64,000 nt of DNA from Hortaea werneckii (Eukaryota; Ascomycota; Dothideomycetes; Mycosphaerellales; Teratosphaeriaceae): positions 806,001 through 870,000 of the forward strand of contig JBAOKB010000048.1 in NCBI GenBank assembly GCA_037044905.1. Reading direction: 5' to 3'. Under the pieces are notes generated by a model that was not told the origin of the DNA, made no database searches, and saw nothing but the letters and a program-made list of their open reading frames with translations. Below are positions 49,955 through 60,247 of the stretch, in pieces. Every line of letters begins with the position of its first letter. Within the stretch, counting starts at the first letter, position 1. The position numbers were made by a program, and so were the translations under genes.

Positions 49955-52480
49955 ATGAATCCATCCAAGAACTTCGATCCTGATTGTCCGCCCATGTCCC
50001 AGAACGGGTAAGTCATGCATCTTGGCACTTCTCGCCACTGGCTATCATCCACTGACAATCAAGTAGTTCGAGCCCTCAGCCAGACTCTGTCAAGCGTGAC
50101 AAGGGCAAGGGGCGTGCAGACTTCGGTGTCATCGGCCAGGAGCGTGAAATGCTACGTCAGCAGCGCGAGTCCAGGAAGGACACCTCTACCGGGTAAGAAG
50201 ATGTTGTTTCTTCTGTATATGAGTTTGAGCTAACCAGCTGCAGCGAGTCTTTGAACGCGGCGACCGGCGCCTTGACCCTCTCTGAAGGTCGTGGACGCCC
50301 TCACAACGTCTTTGCAGGAAATCAGTACTTCGGTGCTCAGCCACATGGCACTCAACATGCGGCTGGCAATTACGGTCACTATGAGTTTACCACGCCGACC
50401 CCGTACCGTGGACTGGGCAACCTTGACTTTTCGACGCTTGACCTCTCTGATCGCCATGCGTCTGCAGTACCTGTCAATCAATGGGACCTGGATGGACGCA
50501 ACGCCCAACTACTTGGACCAGGCTCGCGCAAGCGTGATTCCTCCACCGATACGGTGAAGACTATCCACAACGCGGCTGATGCCCAGTCGTATGGTCCAGC
50601 AGTGCATGCTGAGCCCGAAATCATCTTTCCAGGGCGCAATGCCGCCGCCCGTCAGACTCAGCGCCAGTCCAACACTCCGAGATCAGGCGGTCAGACAGTT
50701 TCTACGCCTCGACCGACCTCAAGTGCCCTTCGGCCTTACAGCGACAGCCCACGCACGAAGGCCAACAAAAATGTCTCGTTCCTCTCAGGAGTGCGGATTG
50801 TGCCAACTATATACCCGTTGCCAATGCCGTATCTCCCCCAAGGCCAACCAAACCCCGCGGCACAGTCCTCAGTTCCGCGCGCTTTGCTGCAAACTCCTCC
50901 GCAGGGACTTTCAAGATCAAAACAGGGTTCAGCAGCCTGGTCGTCCAATTCCGGGCCCGTCACACCAGCCGCCGAAGTGCAGCAGCTGCTTGCCATCACG
51001 CAGAGGCGCATCATCGAGAACCAAGAGCTCATAGCCAAAGTACACAAGTCGAAGGAGGCTTCTCTTCAGCTGATCGCCAATCTCCGGCAGAAGACATCAG
51101 CCCAATGGGACCGAGTTGGCAGCCTTGAGCAGGCGAAGAAGGCTCTCGAAGAGAAAATCGAGATCCTGATGGGCACGGTCAACCTCATGAACGTTGACCG
51201 GATCAGGGCGGAGAGGGCCTCCAGGGAGGCCTCCAGCGGCACCAACGCGGAGGTGCAGAGACGGGGATCGGCCGGCTACACGCCGAATCCCCAGTCTGGC
51301 GCCGCCCCCGCGACGGGCTCTGGAGGCCGCTGGGGGTACCAGGGTCCTCCTCGGGGCGGGGATAACGCCCGCCAGCATCCCACCGCGGCTGCTGGCCGCT
51401 GGACGGGTTCTGGGGGCGCCCGGCCTCCCACCGCCCCTTCCAGGGTGGCGGGAGGGCCCCCCATCCCGCCGTCGGGCTCCGGTCCCTGGACCGTCAGTGG
51501 GGGCCGCCCTGCTTCCCAGCGCCCCCTCCAAGGCGCTGGGACCATGCCTCCCAGCCAGGGGCATGGCGGCATGAATGTGCCGAGCAGGGCGGACGACGTG
51601 TTCGCTCCGGGACCGAGTGTCCCCAGGGAGATGCCCAGGCCTGAGACCGCCAATTTCGAGCAGAAGGGCTACCCTGAGCTCATCCGGGCCGTCACCATGA
51701 AGACGGAGGCATGTTCGCGAGGGTACTTACAAGAGCGACATACCTCCCACTGCAAACAACGCCCACGTCCAGGAAGTCGTCAAGTTCGCTCAGATTCACC
51801 TGGACAGCAAGGGACAAGCAAAGGTCCAGCTCGAGGACCCAGCCATGCGTCAGGCTCTCATTACCGGGCTACTCAACCGCTGGATCGCCGAGAACATCTG
51901 GAGTGATGACATCCTCTCCCACTTCCCTGGCAACACTTTGAGTCGCGTCTTTCTGGATGCGTGGACCCAAGAGCGGAACGCTAGAATGGACATCAACGTC
52001 GCGAACCATTACCCCTACCGCCTTGCGCTCGCTACCCATCGCATGAATCTGGCCAAGACCCTCATGGGCCTCCCTGGTTTCTGGAAGTGGCAGCAAGACT
52101 ACACCACCGAGCTGACCGGCAAGATGGTCATGCAGTTCCTGCCCCTCATGACCCCGATGCTGGTCGACCAGGCGTACCCGCTGTTGCTCAAGGCCATCAA
52201 CGAGGCCCTCAAGACTGCTTTGCGCATGCGCGCCGAGCCCGCCTTCTTCGAAGTCACGCACTACCGCTACGGCAGCCGCTTCGACCACACCTTCATGGTC
52301 CACCGCAACGACGAGCTGATCGGCATCGATTGCACCCAGCAGCCTTCGCCCTACGTCGTCCGCATGACCATGGCGCCGGAGATCGTGCAGAAGAACTACA
52401 ACGGTGGCAACGAGTTGACGATCGACACGCTGCAGAAGCCTGAGGTGTGGCTCTGCGACAGGAAGACGCACCTGCGTTAA
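49955..52480 (+). CDS. uncharacterised fungal protein with G/P/W-rich middle and helical C-terminal domain (about 804 aa, one frame break)
   Basis: Function unknown. Exons 49955-50007 (MNPSKNFDPDCPPMSQNG), 50067-50192 (SVKRDKGKGRADFGVIGQER) and 50244-52480 have GTAAGT/TAG and GTAAGA/CAG borders and keep frame. The N-terminal third is polar and disordered. A coiled-coil segment follows (ITQRRIIENQELIAKVHKSK to LEEKIEILMGTVNLMNVDRI, about residues 310-375). Then comes a Gly/Pro/Ala/Ser tract with repeated G-R-W-T/G-Y and G-P-W units (about 390-500). A +1 break near 51705-51711 leads into a well-formed alpha/beta C-terminus: HVQEVVKFAQIHLDSKGQAK, ALITGLLNRWIAENIWSDDI, LPGFWKWQQDYTTEL, YGSRFDHTFMVHRNDELIGI and PEVWLCDRK. 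Total exon length is 1 modulo 3, in agreement with one extra base. Confidence 0.75.
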
Positions 52481-52499
52481 GGAGCGTGCTGGATGGATA

Positions 52500-52800
52500 T
52501 TTGGGTCTGGGAACATTGACATGGAGGAAAGGGGTGGGGTGGTAATTTGAGACGATGGCATGAACACTGGCGGGGAGAGGGAGTGTTCTCTTTCTCGTTC
52601 TTTTTCTTTTTCTGTTTCCTTTAAAAGCTTTTTCTGTTGCTGCGTTCTGCTTTGCTTGCTGGTTTCGGGGAAATTGGGGTGGTGGGAAAGGGGTAGGGTG
52701 GACATTTGAGACGATGGCATGGGCATGGGCTTTTTTCCTCTTTTGCTTTTTTCTACGAGGCTTTTTATGCTGCTGCGTTCTGTTTTGCTTGCTTTCCTAC
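52500..52800. repeat. imperfect direct repeat in the 3' flank of the 804-aa gene
   Basis: Two copies of about 110-150 bp sharing blocks such as tttgagacgatggcatg, ggggtggggtgg-like runs, ttctttttc..., tgctgcgttctg and ttttgcttgct, spaced about 150 bp apart. Probably a local duplication of the 3' UTR. Confidence 0.6.
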
Positions 52801-52806
52801 CCACCG

Positions 52807-52830
52807 AAAAAAAAAAAAAAAAAAAAAAAA
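52807..52830. repeat. poly(A) run, 24 bases
   Basis: Uninterrupted A run just after the second copy of the local direct repeat. No coding element attached, so not read as a retroposed gene. Confidence 0.95.
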
Positions 52831-53951
52831 GGAACCCAAGAAAACACTACGTAGATAGTGAACATACTTATTAAATGGGCAATAGCCCACCAAAAAAAAA
52901 ACCTCCTCCTGTGTCACTTCTCAAAATCGTTGTTGGCGTGATGGGGCAAGAAGCAGTGTGCCGTGATGCTGGCGCTGCTCCTCCGTTTGGCTGCAATAAT
53001 GAAACAATAGACCTCTTCTCATATGTAGCGGTAGTGCAATATAGTGCCATCCCGTGCTCCAACACAGCATGGCCAAAATTATGCCTTGTAGAAACTACGC
53101 TTCATCTCACAAACGCCTACCTTACCTTGATCTTCTCAGAAGGTGAAGGATGAAACATGCAGGGCTCGAGGTGAAGTGGTCAGGAAAAGCTTAGCCTTCC
53201 TGATTTCCGGAGAACTGTGGGGCCGGATCTGTACACCAACAGGAACATGCGATACCATTCCTTGACCAGGATTCACTGCCTTGGCTCTGACTTTGCACTT
53301 TTCTGCCCGGGGCGAAACGTTGTTCGCTCTGCGAGAAGATGGTTGCTGGCATTTCAAGTGCCACACGATATCCTTTACGCCCAGATTATCTCTGCGACAT
53401 TCATTCCGGAAGCGACAACTTGCTCAGCAAAGAGCTGATTGGGATAGTGCAATGCTGCCGTGGTTCGAGGTACACCGCAGATCTCACTGTGTAACTTCAG
53501 GCTGGACACCTCAATGCCCGAAACGGCCATTGGTCGCGAAAGTTTGCGGCATGAGGGCTGCTTTTGTGGCTGTCTGACTGCCGGAAATGACCAGGAAGTT
53601 GTCGTCTCACAGCTTACTACAGCTCTTACATGCTTCCATTGGACACCCTTACAGCATGTACCGAGGTCCCGACTGAGGATCTTCATTCTCCGAAGACTGT
53701 GCAGTGCCCAAGTACCTTTCGGCTGCAGAGGTAGGCGGTCTACCACATGCTTCGAATCTACATGTCATCATTGCGGCTTTAAGAGACAAGAGCAATTGAG
53801 AGTTGCAGAATCGGATATGCCAGGAGAAGAAATGCTGAGAAAGCTGTAGTAATATTTATATGAGGTGAGCTGGCGAACATTCAATAGATCTTGCGCTCCC
53901 TCTCCAATCCCACGTCAGCACGCACCGACATTAAGGTCGCACAGCGTAGAC

Positions 53952-53958
53952 TATATAT
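53952..53958 (+). promoter_or_regulatory. TATA-like element of the MFS gene
   Basis: tatatat about 120 bp upstream of ATG 54076, followed by ctttataa, in an otherwise CT-rich leader. Position fits a fungal TATA box. Confidence 0.4.
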
Positions 53959-54075
53959 GTAGCCCGCTGCTTTATAACCCTTTTGCGGCACTGTACTTGT
54001 TCAACAGCTCTTGCTCGTATCATTTTTCCTCCTCCCTTTCGTTTTCTCGTCCTTTACAACCCCAAATCTGTAATA

Positions 54076-55823
54076 ATGGCCTCCCAGGAAGCACTGGACG
54101 TCAAAGCTGCTGAGCAGCTCAATGTCGAGATCATCCCGGGGACAGAGGTGATGAAAGATGTAGGAGATGTGCACTTCGCACACGCTGGAGGCGCCAGCAC
54201 TGGTTCAGTGTACGTTGCGCCATCCTTTCTGTCTTTATCCACCGCCCATATGCTAATGTCTACAGCCTCGTCCCACATCCGACGACTGATCCCAGCGATC
54301 CTCTGAATTGGAGCAGATTATGGAAAATCATCACGGCAATTTCGCAGCTCCTATACGTTTGGGTGCTCGTCTGCTCCGCACTGTCTATCGCCCCAATGTT
54401 CCCTCTCCTTGGACAAGAATTTCATCTAGGCGAGCAAGCTCTCTCGCTTCTCACAGGTCTGAATGTGATTACGCTCGGATTCGCCAATATCCTGATTGTT
54501 CCTTTGAGCAACATCTTTGGCCGACGACCTATCAGCATCTTCTTCGGCTTCTTGGTCATCCTTACCAATATCTGGCAAGCCCTCGCTACAAGCCATAAGA
54601 GTTTGCTGGCTGCCCGTGCATGTAATGGCATCGTTGCTGCGACGAGCGAGACCATCATGGTGCAGGTTATTGCTGATATGTTCTTCTTGCATGAGCGCGG
54701 TTTCTGGGTACGTTTTCACTCTGTGCCGTAGCAGAATTGATTTGCTAACGCTTCTCAGACGGGGACATACTTCACGTTCTACTTCAGTGGAGCCTTTCTA
54801 GGTCCCATCATGTCCGGCAACATCGCCGCCCATCATGGCTGGCGCAGCTTCTTCTGGCTCACAGTCGCGCTCGCTGCTTTCGTCACAGTCCTTCTGATCG
54901 TAGCCTTCCCCGAAACAAAATACCATCGGAGCGCGAGCAATCACGCCGGGACCAGACACGGAACTAAAACCAACGCTGAAGTCCAGGAACGCCCTGTGGA
55001 ATCCGAAACAAACAGTGAGAAAGCCGTCACAGCTCATGATCAGGTCGTCGTCGGGAAAGGCAAACCAAGCAAAGCCCAGTGGATGCCGGTGCAGAAGCCG
55101 GACAGCAAATGGCTCTCGTTCATCATCCGCGACATCACCACGCCCATCATCACCTTCTTCAACCCTATCGTCTTCTGGGCAGCGCTCATGCTTGCTGGGC
55201 CAGCCGACTTGCTCCTGCTCTTCAACTTGACCGAGTCTGGTCTTCTATCGTCTCCAGCCTATGGATTCGGGCCTGGTGCGGTAGGCTACACCAACTTTGC
55301 TTTCTTCGTCGGCGGCATCATCGGCGTACTTACTGCTGGTCCGCTGTCTGACTGGTGGGCTCGAAGGGCGACGATGAGGAACAACGGCATCCGCGAGGCT
55401 GAGATGCGTCTACCAGCTCTCATACCTTATGTTTGCTTCTTCATCATATCGCACGTCGCTGGCGCGGTTGGCTACCAGCGTCTCTGGCCTTGGCCTGCTA
55501 TTATCGTTTGCGGGTTCGGCTTTTCCGGTCTGGCTGTCACTTCCATTCCCACGATTGCCATTGCGTATGCTGTGGATTGCTACAAACCCATTTCGGGCGA
55601 GATCATGACGGTTGCTACGGTTCTCAAAAACGTGCTCGGTTTCTGTCTGAGTTATTGGGTATTCGATGTTGCGGCGCGAGACGGATTCGTTGCGGTCTAC
55701 ATGACGCAGTTTGCAGTGTCGATGCTGCCTATCGTGCTCACTGTGCCGTTGTATTTCTTTGGAAAGAAACTCAGGAGGTTGACGAGGAATTCAGACTTGC
55801 ATCGTATGGAGGCTATGATCTAA
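54076..55823 (+). CDS. MFS transporter, DHA1/Hol1-like (546 aa)
   Basis: Proton-coupled plasma-membrane transporter with 12 spans. Exons 54076-54209, 54266-54707 and 54759-55823 have GTACGT/CAG twice and sum to 547 codons with no break. After a hydrophilic N-terminus the family motif VPHPTTDPSDPLNWSRLWKI leads into the first spans; motif A is in PLSNIFGRRPISIFFG (loop 2-3) and a related GPLSDWWARR lies in loop 8-9. The central loop (about residues 225-305) is hydrophilic and Lys/Glu-rich (HRSASNHAGTRHGTKTNAEV). The DPLNW signature groups it with fungal transporters of the Hol1/multidrug type. Substrate unknown; no neighbour points to one. Confidence 0.9.
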
Positions 55824-56450
55824 ACACTAGAGATTCGCTTAGTTCTCTGTGTCCTGTGATGCACTTTTTTGTCAAGGAACCAAGAAGGGCTTAGACTGCG
55901 TTTTTTTCGCTATCATGAATTAATGATACTCGATGATTCCCAGGAGATGATGACATTTCTGGATCCGACATCCTAATTCCATACACTCACCATGGGTACA
56001 CTCACTATGGCCTGGCCTGTTGACAAATAGTCGTCTCTGTGACATGAGGTTTTTCAAGTCAAATGGCTGCTTCGATACCTCGAATGGCTTAGGAAAGATT
56101 GAGATGAGTAGAGAAGCTCGCAGATGAGTAGCGAATCGTTCGACCTGTCCGTTGTAAATGATGTTCATTTTCTATCTCGCTTTAAAAACGCTTAACTGGT
56201 ACGAACAAAGAGTGAAGCAAAAGAAGGAGTTGATAATCTGCTTGTACAAATTTGTGCGCTCTGGTTTCAAAATTGAGACGATCAATGCAGGATCGTACCC
56301 AGCCGCAGAAAGCAAGCATGGAGTCACTCCTATCCCATCAAAAAGAGAGGAGGTCGTTGATTTTAGTGTTGTTAGGGCAAATACTACTAGCAAAGGAAAT
56401 TTGGCGTCGACCTATTCCCCGCATGTTTGAACGGCAAAAGAGCAAAAGAC
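55824..56450. other. intergenic, downstream of the MFS gene
   Basis: Nothing recognised before the tRNA terminator. Confidence 0.6.
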
Positions 56451-56454
56451 AAAA
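56451..56454 (-). terminator. Pol III terminator of tRNA-Thr
   Basis: On the minus strand, TTTT lies six bases after the tRNA 3' end, the standard RNA polymerase III stop. Confidence 0.75.
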
Positions 56455-56459
56455 CATAA

Positions 56460-56545
56460 TGCCGCCTACCCGAATCGAACGAGTGATCTTCGCATATCAG
56501 CATTGGCCATACAAGTGCGACGCAGTACCACTGTGCTAAGGCGGC
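56460..56545 (-). tRNA. tRNA-Thr(UGU) with a 14-nt intron
   Basis: The minus strand folds as a cloverleaf: acceptor GCCGCCT pairs with AGGCGGC and the discriminator base is A. The D arm is GCAC-AGTGGTA-CTGC (three strong pairs). Anticodon stem TCGCA/TGCGA encloses CTTGTA plus A, giving anticodon TGT. The T arm ACTCG-TTCGATT-CGGGT contains TTCGATT. Between positions 37 and 38 sits a 14-base intron (56496-56509), the canonical place for nuclear tRNA introns. Mature length is 72 before CCA addition, which is not genome-encoded. Confidence 0.93.
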
Positions 56546-56740
56546 GAAAGTGGGGGGACCTTCGAGATTATCGAAGTGCGGAATGGACCAACGCCTTAGT
56601 AAGCAAGAAAATTCGTATATGACCAACATGATTTTGGCTTGCAAAGGTCCGCGGCATCAGCTAGAGCTTTCGCTTTTTGACAGGACCGAAAGAACTCCAT
56701 TATCTTCGTATTATCGCAGAGAGGGAAGATCAATGCTGCC

Positions 56741-58567
56741 ATGTCTCTCTATCATGAAGCAGCGGGAATACTTCAAGCTGTGCGCAAAGAGCAGGCTTCG
56801 GTGAAGTCCTGTGTCTTCAGCAAGAAAGGTTGGAAAAGCGATCCCAAAACGCTTTTCGCTCTAAGCACCGAAGCGGCAAAATGGAGCGAAGTCCTGTCCG
56901 AGGCCCTAGAAAAAAGCGGCATACTCGGCGTTGAAAAGCAGGTACGCATCAGGATCATGGACGGAGGGCTCCAATCGTCTTGCAAAAGGCTGTGCTAACG
57001 GGATTGCAAGCTTACCCCGAGTTGGCGCTTGTTCTCACTCACGACCTCTTCCTCTCCAAAAAAGGCATAGCATTACCTGCAAGCCATGGACTCTACATGA
57101 GTGTGTCGAAGCACAAAGTGAGGCTGTCCGCCGAACTTACCAAGGCGAGACTGAGGCGCGGATGTGCAAATCTTGACCAGCTTCGGACAAAAATAGATGC
57201 GCTGTCAAGCAATATATCAGCGGATGGCGAAAGCAATGGGGCTACAGTGGCAAAGTACCCACGATGGGTTCGCATCAACACAATCAAGACTTCTTTGCAG
57301 AGCCAACTTGACACCACTTTCGCGGATTACTCCCGGTCTAGTACCGTAAGGGGAACACTCTCTGGCGGGAATGAGAAAAGACTTCACATCGACAAGCACA
57401 TCCCAAATCTGTTAGCTGTATCACCGAACATCGATCTGACAACGACCAAAGCATACAAATCAGGCCAGATCATCCTCCAGGACAAGGCGTCGTGTTTCCC
57501 AGCCTATCTTCTGGATCCCGGCCCTAGCGAAGGAGACGTAATCGACGCATGCGCAGCACCTGGGAACAAGACAACCCACCTTGCCGCCATCCTAGCCGAA
57601 AATGACAACCAAAACGCTAAAGTCATTGCCTGCGAGAAGAACGATCTACGCAGCCAAACACTGACGAAGATGACCAAACTTGCCGGGGGAGAGAAGTCCA
57701 TCACCGTAAAAGCCAAGCAGGATTTCATGCGCCTGGACCCGTCCGCAAAGGAATTCCGTAACGTCACAGCTCTGCTACTCGATCCCAGCTGTTCAGGCTC
57801 TGGAATCGTAGGTCGAGACGGAGGAGGCCTGACCGTGCACCTCCCCAACTCAGCCCCAACGGACAACGGAAAGCCGTCCTCCTCATCATCATCAAGGGGC
57901 AAAAAGCGCAAACGCCAAACCGACAAATCCTCCCCTCAGCAACAACAGCCCACCCCCGCACCCACAATCCCGACATCAGCACTCGAAGAACAAGAAGAAC
58001 AACCCCTAGAAGAAGAAGAAGAAGAAGAACCTCCAACTCCACCACCACCACCCTCCAAACCCGCCTAACGAACCTCTCAACCTTCCAACTCCGCCTGCTC
58101 CAACACGCCATGGCGTTCCCCTCGGCGCGCCGAATCTCCTATTCCACTTGCTCCGTGCACTTCCAGGAGAACGAGAACGTGGTGCTCCGCGCACTTCGAT
58201 CCCGCGTCGCGCGGGAGCGCGGATGGAGGGTCCTGCGGAGGGAGGAGCAGGTGGATGGGATGAGGAGGTGGGGGAGGAGGGGTTGGAGGGGGGAGTGTGA
58301 GGGGTTCCTCCGCAGCGAGGAAGCAGGTGGTGGGGATGTGGGGACACTGGCGGAAGAGGTGGCGGAGGGCGTGTATTAGGTGTGAGAAGGAGGATGGGAG
58401 GAGGGGAGGGGACGCAGGATGAGGAAGGGACGATGGGGTTTTTTGTTGCGGGGTTTGTGAGGGAAGGGGGTGGGGATGATGATCGGGGTTTGATTGCTGG
58501 AGGGGAAGGGAATGGAGGGGAAATGGAAGAGGACGACGAGGAGGAGTGGGAAGGGTTTGATGACTGA
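56741..58567 (+). CDS. RCM1: 25S rRNA cytosine-C5 methyltransferase (RCM1/NSUN5 family), two frame breaks
   Basis: Nucleolar SAM-dependent enzyme that methylates one cytosine of large-subunit rRNA. Exon 1 56741-56941 (MSLYHEAAGILQAVRKEQAS) and exon 2 from 56989, with a 47-bp intron GTACGC/AAAAG. Family text: LALVLTHDLFLSKKGIALPA, KVRLSAELTKARLRRGCANL, PRWVRINTIKTS, QDKASCFPAYLLDP. SAM motif I is DACAAPGNKTTHLAA (about residue 252), motif IV LLLDPSCSGSGIV (about 331), motif VI ISYSTCSVHFQENENVV (catalytic TC, about 453). Between motifs IV and VI is an unusual low-complexity insert of roughly 75-80 residues (Ser run, KKRKRQ, Gln, Glu and Pro runs). -1 breaks lie at the CCC run 58060-58062 and near 58361-58378, before EEGTMGFFVAGFVRE. 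Exons total 1780 bp; plus two bases gives about 593 residues. Confidence 0.88.
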
Positions 58568-59359
58568 AGGCGAGGAAAGAGGAAAGGATAGGTCGTGAAT
58601 TGTTCATTGCAACTATGAACCTTGACGGGGTTTCCCCGCCATCCATCATTCAGATACGCTATGAACGCTTAGCTAGCATTGGAAATGTCAGAGCACCAGA
58701 TAAGTGCTGCAATAATTACAAAAAAGCCCCCCTCCTCCTCATCATCATAATGGAGGACCATCCACAGGATTCTCCCTTGAGAAACTCCAAGCTAACTTTT
58801 CGTCATTGCTCGTAAAAAAAGAAAAGAAAAAAAATCATCGTCGAAATCACACATTCCGCCTTCGAAAGTCCACGATGCCTCGAGACGCCGCTCACGAAAA
58901 CTTCCCGCCGACCCGAATCATTAATCATGAAACATTATAATTCCTTGCAACCAAAAACAACAAAAAAGAAAAGAAAGAAAAAAAAAAAAGGAAAAGAGCA
59001 AATCAAAATCCCATCACGCCCTACCCCTTCCGAACCTGCCCCACTTCTGTGCATCGCAAGCAGAGCAAAATCAATAATACCCCGCCATCCCGCCCGCGAC
59101 GACCTTAGGTTTCAAGATCCGCGTGAGACTCGCACTGCCCGGTCGATTTCTCCGGATGCCGGATTTCGATGCCGATCCCCCGCTCGACTCGGGACAGAAG
59201 GAGGCGGGGAGGCGTTTGAGGCTGTTGCGGCGGATCATGTCTGAGGAGGAGGAGGAGGACGCGGATGAGGGTGTGGTTGTTGGACTTGTGGGAAAAGGGG
59301 CGGTGGGGCTGATGGGTGGAGGTTGTTGGACTGGTTTGACCTTGGTGGGTTGGGTTGCT
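58568..59359. other. intergenic between convergent genes
   Basis: A-rich stretches at 58815-58835 and 58960-59000; from 59100 the minus strand is C/T-rich and can be read as a Pro/His/Ser-rich continuation of the next gene in another frame, so that gene may extend to about 59235. Confidence 0.5.
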
Positions 59360-60247
59360 CTAGTTGGGGAGGGTTGGTGGGTTTTTGAGTGGCGACGGGA
59401 GGGTGGAGAGGTTGCGGGGCCCGCCGGAGGAAGAGGGTAGGAGGGTATGATGAGGAGAGTGAGGAGAGTAGAGATTGTTGTTGTGGTCGGTGTCGTCGTC
59501 GTGAAGAGGACTGTATAGACTCGCCTGCTTCAAGTCGAACGATGCTCCGTGCTCCAATTGGAACTGTTCCTGGTAGTGAGCAGAATTGCTCCGATAAAGC
59601 TCGGTTTTGGTCGGAAAGGGCCATCCGCGATAATAGTGATGCTCGTTCGGGCCGGCTGATGCCACGCTGTTAGATCTTGAAAGGGGTGGTCGACAGTGCA
59701 CACTCCCTGAACGCGAGGGTGGCGCTGTGTAGCTGGTGGAAGAAGAGCTGGCGCTGGAGATGCTGCTGTGCATGCTATGTCTTTGCGGGGTGGAAGGTGC
59801 ACTGCTGGAAGTCTGAGTGGAGACCGAGGAATTGCGGGATAGACCCTGATCGGAGTAGGGACTGGTGGTGATGGTGACCGTCGTTCGACCGTCTCCTCGT
59901 CGACTCCATTTGGCAGTGGTGCTCGTGGTGGCAGTAGTGGTGGTGATTGTTTCTGTGGTCGCTCTCCCTACGATTCCCGTCCGAGCGTCGTAGAAGCTCA
60001 GGTGTTGAACCTCAGGCTCTGCCGTCGAATTTGAATGTCGATGCTCTGGGAGGATGGTGGTGGAATTGCTTTCGGAAGAAGTGGAAGCGTATGCGGAGTC
60101 GGTGGGGGTTGCGGGCAGCGAGGATTGCGGGGATGGGGAGCTAAGGGAGCCATGGCGGGATTCATGGAGACGTCGGTGTTGCCATTCTGCTTTGCTGAGA
60201 CTCACCCGTCGACGCATCGCGTACGTCGCAGTAGTAGGAGAGACCAT
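59360..60247 (-). CDS. Ser/Thr-rich low-complexity protein of unknown function (295 aa)
   Basis: Open frame from ATG 60247 (MVSPTTATYAMRRRVSLSKA) to 59360. Composition is dominated by Ser, Thr, Pro and His: TETITTTTATTSTTAKWSRR, SSISSASSSSTSYTAPPSRS and DTDHNNNLYSPHSPHH. One compact, probably functional stretch is GPNEHHYYRGWPFPTKTELY followed by RSNSAHYQEQFQLEHGASFD. Several R-x-x-S sites are visible, and it lacks a signal peptide and membrane span. I recognise no domain; likely an intrinsically disordered regulatory protein. A -1 break near the 3' end could extend it. The length of open frame and the ordered motif support a real gene. Confidence 0.55.
   Translation of the reverse strand: MVSPTTATYAMRRRVSLSKAEWQHRRLHESRHGSLSSPSPQSSLPATPTDSAYASTSSESNSTTILPEHRHSNSTAEPEVQHLSFYDARTGIVGRATTETITTTTATTSTTAKWSRRGDGRTTVTITTSPYSDQGLSRNSSVSTQTSSSAPSTPQRHSMHSSISSASSSSTSYTAPPSRSGSVHCRPPLSRSNSVASAGPNEHHYYRGWPFPTKTELYRSNSAHYQEQFQLEHGASFDLKQASLYSPLHDDDTDHNNNLYSPHSPHHTLLPSSSGGPRNLSTLPSPLKNPPTLPN

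Larger units (their letters stand above)
52481..54075. other. intergenic, 1.6 kb
   Basis: No gene recognised. It has a tandem-like pair of similar T-rich segments at about 52590-52660 and 52725-52795 (both with ttttttctgttgctgcgttctg-type text and gctttgcttgc), a 24-base A run at 52807-52830, and a TATA-like element before the MFS gene. Confidence 0.55.

Noticed and set aside
52807..52830. Poly(A) run as the tail of a retroposed gene or LINE
   Set aside because: No coding remnant or clear target-site duplication; better explained by the local repeat or a simple homopolymer.
3315..58062. Programmed frameshifting as the general cause of the frame breaks
   Set aside because: Apart from the elongase, the sites are not X-XXY-YYZ heptamers, both directions occur, and several genes have multiple breaks.
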